DNA of 64,000 bases from Microtetraspora sp. NBRC 13810 (GTDB lineage Bacteria; Actinomycetota; Actinomycetes; Streptosporangiales; Streptosporangiaceae). The position numbers and the translations under genes are program-made. The notes under the pieces are model-generated. The model worked only from the letters and a program-made list of their open reading frames with translations, did not search any database and had not been told where the DNA came from. Below, piece by piece: positions 45,978 to 53,876 of the stretch (position 1 is its first letter; each line of letters begins with the position of its first letter). The stretch is from contig NZ_BSRQ01000008.1 in assembly GCF_030268685.1 (NCBI RefSeq), positions 62,001 to 126,000 on the forward strand. The letters are read 5' to 3'.

Positions 45978-47816
45978 TCAGGCCAGGACCGTCGAACGGT
46001 AGGTCTCGTCGTCCCGGACCAGGTCGGTGTGGGAGCCCTGGGCGGTCACGGTGCCCTCGGACAGCATCAGGACCCGGTCGGCCACGGCCAGCAGCGCCGG
46101 GCTCGCGGTGACCATGATCGTGGTACGGCCGCGCCGCAGCTCCCTGACACCGGTGGCGATCCTGGCCTCGGTGACCGGGTCCACGGCGGTGGTCGGATCG
46201 TGCAGCACGAGGACGGGTGGGTCGACGGCGAGGGCGCGGGCCAGGGCGACCCGCTGACGCTGGCCGCCCGACAGTGAACGGCCGCGCTCGGAGATGACCG
46301 TGCCGGCCCCGTGGGGGAGCGCGCGGGCCACCTCGTCGGCGGATGCCGCCGCCATCGCCCTGGCCGCCGTCCCCGACGCAACGACCGCCTCCGACGCAAC
46401 GACCGTCTCCAACGCAACCTCCGACGCAACGACCGCCTCAGAGGCAACGACGGCCTCCGACGCGACGACGCCTCCGGAGGCCGCACCTCCAGAACCGGGG
46501 GACGTGCCGTTGAGGGGCGGGTCCGGGGTGGTGAGGGCGATGTTGCTGAGGAGGGTGCCTTCGAAGAGGGCTGCGTCGTGGGCGGCGACCAGGATCGCCG
46601 TGTGGGCTTCGCCGGGGTCGAGGCGGGACAGGGGGACGCCGTCGAGTTCGACCGAGCCGGCGGCGGGGTCCACGTGGCGGCCCAGGCAGGCGAGCAGGTC
46701 GGTGGCGGCGGCGGGGTCGGGGGTCACGACGGCGGTCAGCTCGCCGGGGGCGAACTCGGCGTTCACGCCGCGCAGGGTGCCGTGGGACAGGTCGCGCAGC
46801 CGTACCCGGCCTCGCGGGGCGGCGGGCAGACGGTCGCCGCCGGGGACGACCGCGGGCGGCGCGGCGAGCACGGAGGCGATGCGGCCCGCGGAGGCGCGTC
46901 CCTGGGCGAGCATCCGGTTGGCCCACGCGAAGATCGACAGCGGGGTGAGCAGGAAGAGCGCCAGACCGACGGCGGTGACCAGGCCGCCGATGCCGATGTC
47001 GCCGGCGGCGGCGAGCCTCCCGCCCACCAGGGCGACCACGGCGATGAAGATTCCGGTGGCGGCGAGCATGATGCCGTCGTGCCAGCCGCGGGCGCCGGCG
47101 GCGCGCAGCGTGGCGGAGAGGGACTCCTGGCTGATCTGCCGGTAGCGGCCGATCGCCGCGGACTCCGCGCCGATGCCCTTGAGCACGCGCAGCCCGGCGA
47201 CCAGGTCGGCGGCGACGCCGGAGGCGTGCGCGGCGCGGTCCTGCTCGACCTCGCTGCGCCGTTCCAGCGGCTTGCCCAGCAGGTGGGCCACGCCGAGTAG
47301 CGGCGGGATGCCGAGCAGGACGAGGAGTCCGAGCGGCACCGACACGTTCAGCAGCGCGACGGCGCTGACCAGGACGGCCGCGAGCGCCGAGACCGTGGCG
47401 GGCAGCGCCATGTTGACCGTGCCGACCCGCTTGGCGTCGTCGGTGGCGATGTTGACCAGCGCGCCGGGCAGCCGGCCGCTCTCCGCGCCGCCCCGCGGGT
47501 CGAGGATGCGCTCGGTGAGCTCGATGCGGAGCCGGTGCGCCGCCCGCTCGACCGCCCGCTCGCCGAGCCGGGCGCTGGACCGGTAGCAGACGGACAGCAC
47601 GGTGAACACGCCGGCCAGCACGGCGATCCAGCGCAGCAGGGCGTCGGTGGACCCGGTGCTGACGGCCTCGTCGATGATCACGCCGATCAGGACGGGGACC
47701 ATGGCCTCGCTGGCCTGGTGCGCGCCGGCGAGCAGTGAGCTGCCCGCGACCAGCCACCGCTGACCGGCGATCGAACGGCCGAGCACTCTGAGGCCCGAGG
47801 GGGCGTCGGACCGCAC
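45978..47816 (-). CDS. ABC exporter-type subunit with lost Walker A, intact signature
   Basis: A 612-residue half-transporter: six helices (about 15-310) and an ATPase domain (about 340-610). Where Walker A should be there is VVTPDPAAATDLL, without GxxGxGK. Walker B ends LVLHDPTTAVD, so the catalytic Glu is replaced by Pro. The signature LSGGQRQRVALARAL is perfect. An Ala/Val/Glu/Ser repeat (VVASEA units, about 445-485) is inserted before it. It is the first gene of the pair behind the DtxR/IdeR box. Expected to work only as a heterodimer with the downstream subunit. Confidence 0.87.
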   Translation of the reverse strand: MRSDAPSGLRVLGRSIAGQRWLVAGSSLLAGAHQASEAMVPVLIGVIIDEAVSTGSTDALLRWIAVLAGVFTVLSVCYRSSARLGERAVERAAHRLRIELTERILDPRGGAESGRLPGALVNIATDDAKRVGTVNMALPATVSALAAVLVSAVALLNVSVPLGLLVLLGIPPLLGVAHLLGKPLERRSEVEQDRAAHASGVAADLVAGLRVLKGIGAESAAIGRYRQISQESLSATLRAAGARGWHDGIMLAATGIFIAVVALVGGRLAAAGDIGIGGLVTAVGLALFLLTPLSIFAWANRMLAQGRASAGRIASVLAAPPAVVPGGDRLPAAPRGRVRLRDLSHGTLRGVNAEFAPGELTAVVTPDPAAATDLLACLGRHVDPAAGSVELDGVPLSRLDPGEAHTAILVAAHDAALFEGTLLSNIALTTPDPPLNGTSPGSGGAASGGVVASEAVVASEAVVASEVALETVVASEAVVASGTAARAMAAASADEVARALPHGAGTVISERGRSLSGGQRQRVALARALAVDPPVLVLHDPTTAVDPVTEARIATGVRELRRGRTTIMVTASPALLAVADRVLMLSEGTVTAQGSHTDLVRDDETYRSTVLA

Positions 47817-47847
47817 CGCACCAACTCCATCCTGCAGGGGGAACCTA

Positions 47848-47866
47848 TTAGGTTAGGCAAACCTTA
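47848..47866 (-). promoter_or_regulatory. DtxR/IdeR iron box
   Basis: TTAGGTTAGGCAAACCTTA matches the 19-base consensus TTAGGTTAGGCTAACCTAA at 17 positions, and lies 32 bases before the first ABC gene. With iron present, the DtxR/IdeR-type repressor should bind and shut off the pair, so they should be switched on when iron is scarce. Confidence 0.85.
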
Positions 47867-47910
47867 TCGCGGTCCGCCCGGGTACGGCGAGAGGATCTTT
47901 CCCGGCGCGG

Positions 47911-48564
47911 TCAGGGGACCCGGCGCCAACCGCGGTCGGTGATGACGAGGTGGTCGAGCAGGCGGAGGCCGACCGTCTCCGCGGCCTCGCGCAGCCTGGC
48001 GGTGAACTCCACGTCGGCGGGGCTCGGGTCGAGGTTGCCCGCCGGGTGGTTGTGCGCCAGGCCGAAGGCGGCCCCGCCGGAGGTCAGCACCATCGTGACG
48101 ACCTCGCGCACGGAGACCGGGCAGTGGTCGGTCCCGCCCGTGCCGATCACCGCCTGCCGCAGGACGCGCCCGCCGTGGTCGCAGACGACCGCCACGAGCC
48201 GCTCGTGGCCGAGCCCGCGCAGGGCGGGGGAGATGAGGGCCGCGAGGTCGCCCGAACCGGTGATCCTGGGACGGTCGGGCGCCGAGCGCGCCCGCCGCAC
48301 GAGGTCGAAGGCCGCGGCGACCCGGGCGGCCTTGGCCGGCCCGATGCCGGGGACGGCGAGAAGCCGGTGCGCGTCGGAACGGGACACCGCCTCCAGGTCG
48401 CCGCAGTGCGCGATGAGCAGGGAGGCCAGCTCCACCGCGTTGGTGCCCTTGCCGCCGGAGCCGAGGAGCAGGGCGAGCAGCTCCCTGTCGGCGAGCGCCG
48501 CCGGCCCGGCCGCCAGCAGCCGCTCGCGCGGCTGGTCGGCGGCGGGCATGTCCTTGACGCGCAT
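47911..48564 (-). CDS. radC: RadC (JAB/MPN domain) family protein
   Basis: A 217-residue protein of the RadC family. The N-terminal helix-hairpin-helix is seen in LLAVPGIGPAKAARVAAAF near 68. The JAB domain follows, with VREVVTMVLTSGGAAFGLAHNHPAGNLDPSPADVEFT; the HNHPAGN..S..D residues are the zinc set. The old link to DNA repair in E. coli is not supported, and the activity is unknown. ATG 48564 follows GGAGG, better than the GTG two codons before. It lies beyond the iron box on the same strand as, and upstream of, the ABC pair. Confidence 0.9.
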   Translation of the reverse strand: MRVKDMPAADQPRERLLAAGPAALADRELLALLLGSGGKGTNAVELASLLIAHCGDLEAVSRSDAHRLLAVPGIGPAKAARVAAAFDLVRRARSAPDRPRITGSGDLAALISPALRGLGHERLVAVVCDHGGRVLRQAVIGTGGTDHCPVSVREVVTMVLTSGGAAFGLAHNHPAGNLDPSPADVEFTARLREAAETVGLRLLDHLVITDRGWRRVP

Positions 48565-48621
48565 CGACACCTCCGGATCCGGCTCCCGGACTCCGGTTGT
48601 ATCAGGCGGCGCCGACAGTCG

Positions 48622-49359
48622 TCAGGCGGGAAAAGTGAGGGGATAGACGAGGTGGAACCGGTCGCCGGGCAGCACGATGTCGCTGGTCTCGACCGGCCGC
48701 TCACCGGCCAGGTGGGTACGCTCCACGTGCAGCACGGGAGTGCCGGTCACCAGGTCGAGCATGTCGCTCTCGGCCGGTTCCGGCACCCGGGTGCGGACGC
48801 TCTCGACGACGCCGGTCACCCTGATCCCGGCGGCGGACATCCGGGCCGGCACGCTCTGGCGGGCCTCGGCGCCCTCGGCGGGGCCGCTCTCCCCGGCCAG
48901 CTCGGCGGGCTCGTAGGCGGCGGCGAGCTGCACGGGACGGCCGGCCGCCCGCAGGACGTAGCGGGTGCGCACGACGGGCGCCGACTCGGGCAGCCGGAGC
49001 CGCGCGGCGATGCCGGGCGGGGCGGGGACCCGCTCCAGCCGCCAGTTCCAGGTCACCCGCAGTCCCTGGGCCTGAAGGTCGGCGGCGAGGGGGGCGTGAT
49101 GGCCGAGGAAACGGTCCCGGTGCAGGGGGAGCAGGTCCGGCCGCTCCCTGACGTAGTGACCGGAGCCGACCTTGCCGACGACGAGCCCCTCGGCGACCAG
49201 CACCCGCAGTGCGTGCCGTGCGGCGGTCTCGCCCACGCCGTATCTGCGCGTGAGCTGGGCCCGGGAGGGGATCGAGCCGCCGGGCGGCAGCGAGCCTTCG
49301 ACGATCTGCCGCCGGAGGTCCTCCACGATGCGCAGGTAGACGGGGTCGGAGCTGGCCAC
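48622..49359 (-). CDS. GntR family regulator with UTRA domain
   Basis: A 245-residue HutC-type regulator. The winged helix is at about 5-70 (IPSRAQLTRRYGVGETAARHALRVL, VVGKVGSGHYV), and the UTRA domain is from about 85, with VVRTRYVLRAAGRPVQLAAAYEP and the closing ERPVETSDIVLPGDRFHLVYPL. GTG 49359 follows AGAGGGAT. It lies divergent to dapA with 313 bases between, and upstream of radC by 57 bases. The effector is unknown, and control of dapA is possible only by position. Confidence 0.86.
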   Translation of the reverse strand: MASSDPVYLRIVEDLRRQIVEGSLPPGGSIPSRAQLTRRYGVGETAARHALRVLVAEGLVVGKVGSGHYVRERPDLLPLHRDRFLGHHAPLAADLQAQGLRVTWNWRLERVPAPPGIAARLRLPESAPVVRTRYVLRAAGRPVQLAAAYEPAELAGESGPAEGAEARQSVPARMSAAGIRVTGVVESVRTRVPEPAESDMLDLVTGTPVLHVERTHLAGERPVETSDIVLPGDRFHLVYPLTFPA

Positions 49360-49672
49360 GGGTCCATCCCTCTGGTCGGGTCGTGGGGCGTGGCTCAATC
49401 TTGTCGTATCGACGGGGCGACGGACGGTAATCGGCGCAAATTGGAGCCCTTCCCTCGGGTCTCCGGTACAGAGCGGAAAAAATATCCCAGGAACCGTGTA
49501 ACGCCCGGGTAAGGGTCGGCGATTTTCCGGATAGAGGTCGTCGATGTGTGTACCCCCGAGCACATATCGACGGCCTCTTTCTCTGACGGCGAAGCCTCCC
49601 GGGCAGGGCCAACCGGGCTATACGGGGTGGCGGGGTCCACCGTTCCCTGCGGATCCAGGTACCGTTCGGTCT
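49360..49672. other. 313-base divergent region between GntR and dapA
   Basis: No gene is seen. It holds the 18-bp stem at 49533-49578, and an AT-richer patch (gaaaaaatatcc) near 49480. TACCGT at 49660-49665 lies seven bases before the dapA ATG, where no ribosome site is found; this would be a leaderless dapA start. Confidence 0.5.
49533..49578 (+). promoter_or_regulatory. long stem-loop in the dapA leader region
   Basis: 49533-49550 pairs with 49561-49578 over 18 positions, 16 Watson-Crick and two G-U in plus-strand RNA, around loop TACCCCCGAG, followed by TTCTCT. On the minus strand the two positions would be A-C mismatches, so the structure favours plus-strand RNA. It looks like a terminator or attenuator 95 bases before dapA. 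If dapA is made from a promoter after it, it would end a short separate RNA. Confidence 0.6.
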
Positions 49673-50596
49673 ATGGCACCGCCTACTGCAACCACTGATG
49701 CCCCCTTCGGCCGCATGCTGACCGCCATGGTCACACCGTTCACCGTGGACGGCGAGGTCGACTACGACGGGGTACAGCGCCTGGCCACCCACCTGGTGGA
49801 CGAGCAGCGCAACGACGGTCTGGTCGTGAGCGGCACGACGGGAGAGTCGCCGACCACCTCCGACGAGGAGAAGGACCGCATCCTGCGGGCCGTGGTCGAG
49901 GCCGTCGGCGATCGGGCCAGTGTGGTGGCGGGAGCGGGCACCAACGACACCCGGCACAGCGCCGAGCTGGCCCGTGCCGCCGAGCGCGCGGGCGCACACG
50001 GCCTGCTGCTGGTGACGCCCTACTACAACAAGCCGCCGCAGGAGGGCATCGCCCGCCACTTCACCGCGGTGGCCGACGCGACCGGGCTTCCCGTCATGCT
50101 CTATGACATCCCCGGCCGCACCGGCACGCCCATCCACACCGAGACGCTGATCAGGCTGGCCGGCCACCCGCGCATCGTCGCGGTGAAGGACGCGAAGGGC
50201 GACCTCTTCGCCGGTTCGCAGGTGATGGCCGCCACCGATCTGGTCTTCTACTCCGGTGACGACGCGCTCAACCTGCCCTGGCTGTCGGTCGGCGCGGCGG
50301 GCCTCGTCAGCGTCGTCGGGCACGTGGTGGGAGCCGACCTCGCGACCATGATCGAGCTTTACCGCGCGGGCGACGTGGCGGGCGCGCTGGCGGTGCACCG
50401 GCGGTTGACGCCCGTGGTCACGGGCATCATGACCCGCACACAGGGTGCCATCATGGCGAAGGCGGCGCTGAACCTCACGGGACAGCCGGGCGGTCACGTG
50501 CGGCCTCCGCTGACCGACGCGACCGCGGCGCAGATCGCCCTGCTGAGAGAAGACCTGGTAGCCGGAGGCGTGAAGCCTCACGACGGAGTCGCATGA
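49673..50596 (+). CDS. dapA: 4-hydroxy-tetrahydrodipicolinate synthase
   Basis: First enzyme of the lysine/diaminopimelate branch, joining pyruvate and aspartate semialdehyde. The 307-aa TIM barrel has SGTTGESPT at 53-61, YYNKPPQEG at 117-125, Tyr144, Arg149 and Schiff-base Lys172 in VAVKDAKGD. ATG 49673 is chosen by homology; the frame to 49544 crosses the stem-loop. It precedes rnj by 63 bases as in other actinomycetes, and dapB is far away. Confidence 0.95.
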   Translation: MAPPTATTDAPFGRMLTAMVTPFTVDGEVDYDGVQRLATHLVDEQRNDGLVVSGTTGESPTTSDEEKDRILRAVVEAVGDRASVVAGAGTNDTRHSAELARAAERAGAHGLLLVTPYYNKPPQEGIARHFTAVADATGLPVMLYDIPGRTGTPIHTETLIRLAGHPRIVAVKDAKGDLFAGSQVMAATDLVFYSGDDALNLPWLSVGAAGLVSVVGHVVGADLATMIELYRAGDVAGALAVHRRLTPVVTGIMTRTQGAIMAKAALNLTGQPGGHVRPPLTDATAAQIALLREDLVAGGVKPHDGVA

Positions 50597-50659
50597 CCGA
50601 AAGTGACGGGGAGGAAAAGAGAGCTTGAGAGTAAGCACTTCACGTGACGGGGGGCGGGC

Positions 50660-52345
50660 ATGAGCCATCCGCATCCCGAGTTGGGCGCGCCGCCGCCGCT
50701 GGATCCCCACGCGCTGCGGATCGTCGCCCTGGGCGGCCTGGGTGAGATCGGCCGTAACATGGCGGTCTTCGAGTTCGACGGCCGCCTGCTGATCGTCGAC
50801 TGCGGCGTGCTCTTCCCTGAGCCCGACCAGCCCGGCGTCGACCTGATACTCCCCGACTTCGACTACATCCGGGGACGCCTGGACGACGTCGAGGCCGTGG
50901 TGCTGACGCATGCGCACGAGGATCACATCGGCGCCGTGCCTTACCTGCTGCGCGAGCGGCGGGACATCCCGCTGGTGGGCTCGCGGCTGACGCTGGCGTT
51001 CATCGAGAGCAAGCTCACCGAGCACCGCATCCAGCCGGTGAAGCACGAGGTCGTGGAGGGCGAGCGGCACGCGTTCGGGCCGTTCGACTGCGAGTTCTTC
51101 GCGGTCAACCACTCGATCCCGGACGCCCTGGCGGTGGCGTTGCGCACGCCGGCCGGCATCGTGCTGCACACCGGCGACTTCAAGATGGACCAGTTGCCGA
51201 TGGACGGCCGGCTGACCGACCTGGGCGGGTTCGCCAGGCTGGGCGGCGAAGGCGTCGACCTGCTGATGTCGGACTCCACCAACTCCGAGGTGCCCGGCTT
51301 CGTCACCAGCGAGCGGGACATCGCGCCGGTCATCGACGACGTCTTCCGCGGCGCGGACAAGCGCATCATCGTGGCCTGTTTCGCCTCGCACGTGCACCGC
51401 GTGCAGCAGGTGCTGGACGCGGCGGCGGCGCACGGGCGCAAGGTGGCGCTCATGGGCCGCTCGATGGTCCGCAACATGGGCGTCGCACGCGACCTGGGCT
51501 ACCTGAAGGTCCCCCCGGGGCTGATGGTCGATCCCAGGGAGATCGAGGAGTGGCCGCCGGAGGACGTCGTGCTGATCTGCACGGGGTCCCAGGGCGAGCC
51601 GATGGCCGCGCTGTCCCGGATGGCCAACCGGGACCACGCGATCAGGATCGCCGAGGGCGACACGGTGCTGCTGGCGTCCTCGCTGGTGCCGGGCAACGAG
51701 ACGGCGGTCAACAAGGTCATCAACGGCCTGACCCGCTGGGGCGCCCGGGTGATCCACAAGGGCAACGCCAAGGTGCACGTCTCCGGGCACGCGGCGGCCG
51801 GCGAGCTGCTCTACGTGCTCAACCTGACCCGCCCGTCCAACTTCATGCCGATCCACGGCGAATGGCGGCACCTGCGGGCGCACGCCAAGCTGGCCGAGCT
51901 GACCGGTGTGCCGGACGACCACATCGTCATCGCGGAGGACGGCGTCGTCGTCGACCTCCTCGACGGCAGGGCGCGGATCGTGGGCGCCGTCCAGGCGGGT
52001 TACGTCTACGTCGACGGCAGCTCGGTGGGCGGTGTCACGGACGTGGCGCTGAAGGATCGGCGCATCCTGGGCGACGAGGGTTTCATCTCGATCGTCGTGG
52101 TCGTCGACTCCACCACCGGCAAGCTCACCGGCGGGCCGGAGGTGCACGCCCGCGGTTCGGGCATCGACCTCGACGCCTTCGAGCAGGTGATCCCGCAACT
52201 GGAACAGGCCCTGGAGGAGGCCGCCGCCGACGGGGTGGCCGACGTGCAGCTCATGCGCAGGCTGGTCCGCCGCACGGTGGGCCGCTGGGTGAGCGACACC
52301 TACCGCCGCCGGCCGATGATTATCCCGGTTGTCGTGGAGGTCTGA
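50660..52345 (+). CDS. rnj: ribonuclease J
   Basis: Metallo-beta-lactamase ribonuclease with endo- and 5' exonuclease action in RNA decay and rRNA processing. It is 561 aa. The zinc motif HAHEDH is at 84-89, the beta-CASP block includes DSTNSE and CFASHVHRVQQ, and MPIHGEWRHLRAHA is the third His motif. The C-terminal domain starts near 465. ATG 50660 follows a GGGGG-rich site. It follows dapA in the same direction. Confidence 0.95.
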   Translation: MSHPHPELGAPPPLDPHALRIVALGGLGEIGRNMAVFEFDGRLLIVDCGVLFPEPDQPGVDLILPDFDYIRGRLDDVEAVVLTHAHEDHIGAVPYLLRERRDIPLVGSRLTLAFIESKLTEHRIQPVKHEVVEGERHAFGPFDCEFFAVNHSIPDALAVALRTPAGIVLHTGDFKMDQLPMDGRLTDLGGFARLGGEGVDLLMSDSTNSEVPGFVTSERDIAPVIDDVFRGADKRIIVACFASHVHRVQQVLDAAAAHGRKVALMGRSMVRNMGVARDLGYLKVPPGLMVDPREIEEWPPEDVVLICTGSQGEPMAALSRMANRDHAIRIAEGDTVLLASSLVPGNETAVNKVINGLTRWGARVIHKGNAKVHVSGHAAAGELLYVLNLTRPSNFMPIHGEWRHLRAHAKLAELTGVPDDHIVIAEDGVVVDLLDGRARIVGAVQAGYVYVDGSSVGGVTDVALKDRRILGDEGFISIVVVVDSTTGKLTGGPEVHARGSGIDLDAFEQVIPQLEQALEEAAADGVADVQLMRRLVRRTVGRWVSDTYRRRPMIIPVVVEV

Positions 52346-52365
52346 GGTCCCGTAGCGTCCCGCTC
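52329..52365 (+). promoter_or_regulatory. promoter inside the rnj end, leaderless DUF402 start
   Basis: TTGTCG (52329-52334), an 18-base spacer, TAGCGT (52353-52358), seven bases, then the GTG of DUF402 at 52366. No ribosome site lies in that gap. The fit with a leaderless sigma-70-type promoter is good, and it would give DUF402 its own control apart from rnj. Confidence 0.5.
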
Positions 52366-52863
52366 GTGTCTGAGGTGAAGGTTGTCTACCGAAAGTACGG
52401 CGGGGCGCTGCACTGGCATCACGCGGCGCGGCGGCTGGGCGAGGACGAGCACGGCGTCTGGCTGGGATTCGCCGCGGGCACCGTGGGGCGCCGGGGGCTG
52501 GAGCCGCCGGTGGTCTGGGAGCTGCCCGCCGTGCTGCTCTTCCCGCGAGACGCCTGGTGGACGGCGTCCTTCAACCCCGAGCCGCACACCAACGAGCTTT
52601 ACTGCGACGTCACGACCGTGCCCGAGTGGCGTGACGGCGAGGTCACCATGGTGGACCTCGACCTCGACGTGATCCGGCCCCGCGGCGGAGACGTCTTCCT
52701 GGACGACGCCGACGAGTTCGAGGAGCACCAGCGTGCCCTCGGCTACCCACCGGAGATCATCGCCGCGGCCGAGGAGTCGGCGGGCTGGCTCATGGCGGCG
52801 GTGACCGGGCGCCGCCCGCCCTTCGACGGGACGCATCTGAGCTGGCTCGCGAAGGTGACGTGA
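52366..52863 (+). CDS. DUF402 domain protein
   Basis: A 165-residue DUF402 protein. Family residues are visible: LLFPRDAWWTASFNPEPHTNELYCDV, MVDLDLDVIRPRGGDVFLDDADEFEEHQ. Members bind a divalent metal through the acidic residues, and several hydrolyse nucleoside phosphates (Ntdp-like), so a nucleotide phosphatase role is likely but not proven. The GTG at 52366 has a promoter and no ribosome site, and GTG 52375 is possible. It follows rnj by 20 bases, a pairing common in actinomycetes. Confidence 0.85.
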   Translation: MSEVKVVYRKYGGALHWHHAARRLGEDEHGVWLGFAAGTVGRRGLEPPVVWELPAVLLFPRDAWWTASFNPEPHTNELYCDVTTVPEWRDGEVTMVDLDLDVIRPRGGDVFLDDADEFEEHQRALGYPPEIIAAAEESAGWLMAAVTGRRPPFDGTHLSWLAKVT

Positions 52864-52961
52864 GCCTTCCGGGGGCTGGATTCCCCGCCCCGCCGGGCGC
52901 AAGCTGGCTGGGGAGGCCGCACGCGGGCCGATCGACGGGGATTCACGAATACGACCACCGG

Positions 52962-52973
52962 TCACACTTGTGA
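52962..52973. promoter_or_regulatory. palindrome before the IclR gene
   Basis: TCACA-CT-TGTGA, a perfect 5+5 inverted repeat, 79 bases before the IclR start, inside the longer near-symmetry GATTCAC...GTGAACGAATC. It is a fair candidate for an IclR self-binding site. Confidence 0.4.
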
Positions 52974-53052
52974 ACGAATCGGGCGGCTGGGAGAATCTGT
53001 GCCGGTCCGGTGGACGGTGGCCGTACCTGGGAGCGTGGCGAGGGGAGCGCGG

Positions 53053-53829
53053 ATGACGTCGCCCGAGACGGTGCCCGGAAGATCTCCTGTCAAATCGGCC
53101 GACCGCACCGTCGAACTGCTGGAGGCGCTGGCCCGCGCCGAGCGGCGGCTCACCCTCGCGGAGCTGCAACGCGACCTCGGCTATCCCAAGTCGAGCCTCT
53201 ACATGCTGCTGCGCACCCTGGTCGGGCGCGGCTGGGTGGAGAGCGACGAGTCCGGCGCCGCCTACGGCATCGGCGTGCGCGCCCTGCTCGTCGGCACGTC
53301 CTACCTGGACCGCGACCCCGTGGTCCGGGCGGGCGTGGTCGTGCTGGAGGAGATCAGGGCCGAGGTCGACGAGACCGTGCACCTGGCCAGGCTGGACGGC
53401 CACGACGTCGTCTACCTGGCCAGCAGGGAGTCCGGGCACCACCTGCGCTCCGCCTCCCGGGTCGGCCGCCGCCAGCCCGCGTACGCCACGGCGCTCGGCC
53501 GGGCGGTCCTGTCGGTCCGGCCCGACGCCGCCGACCTGCTGTCCGAGACGCTCGCCGCGCTCACCCCGCACACGGTGGTGGACCGCGACCTGCTGCTGAG
53601 GGAGATCGCCGAGGCCGCGGAGCACGGGTACGCCGCCGAGCGGGAGCAGAACGTGCCCGGTCTCGGGTGCTTCGCGGTGGCGCTGCCGTACCGGCGGCCG
53701 GTGACCGACGCGCTCAGCGTGTCCGTGCCGCTGGCCAGGCTCGACGACGCCCACCGCGCGCGGATCGTCGCCGCGCTGATGCGCGCCGCCCACCGGATCA
53801 CCGAGTTGCTGCGCACCGGAGCGGTGTGA
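53053..53829 (+). CDS. IclR family transcriptional regulator
   Basis: A 258-residue regulator. The winged helix is at about 15-75 (ALARAERRLTLAELQRDLGYPKSSLYMLLRTLVGRGWVE), and the effector domain from about 85 includes TVHLARLDGHDVVYLASRES, RRQPAYATALGRAVLS and VPGLGCFAVALPY. IclR proteins of the KdgR/PecR kind control pectin and uronate genes, which fits the neighbours. ATG 53053 follows AGGGGAG. It precedes the aldehyde dehydrogenase gene by 47 bases in one unit, and probably also controls the minus-strand operon. Confidence 0.9.
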   Translation: MTSPETVPGRSPVKSADRTVELLEALARAERRLTLAELQRDLGYPKSSLYMLLRTLVGRGWVESDESGAAYGIGVRALLVGTSYLDRDPVVRAGVVVLEEIRAEVDETVHLARLDGHDVVYLASRESGHHLRSASRVGRRQPAYATALGRAVLSVRPDAADLLSETLAALTPHTVVDRDLLLREIAEAAEHGYAAEREQNVPGLGCFAVALPYRRPVTDALSVSVPLARLDDAHRARIVAALMRAAHRITELLRTGAV

Positions 53830-53876
53830 GCCGGTCCACGTGTGCGGCCGGTGTTGGAGATGCGAGAGGTGAAGTG

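Noticed and set aside
48701-52198. 1165-residue open frame on the minus strand
   Set aside because: Antisense to dapA and rnj, joined to an out-of-frame shadow of the GntR gene; no protein-like features.
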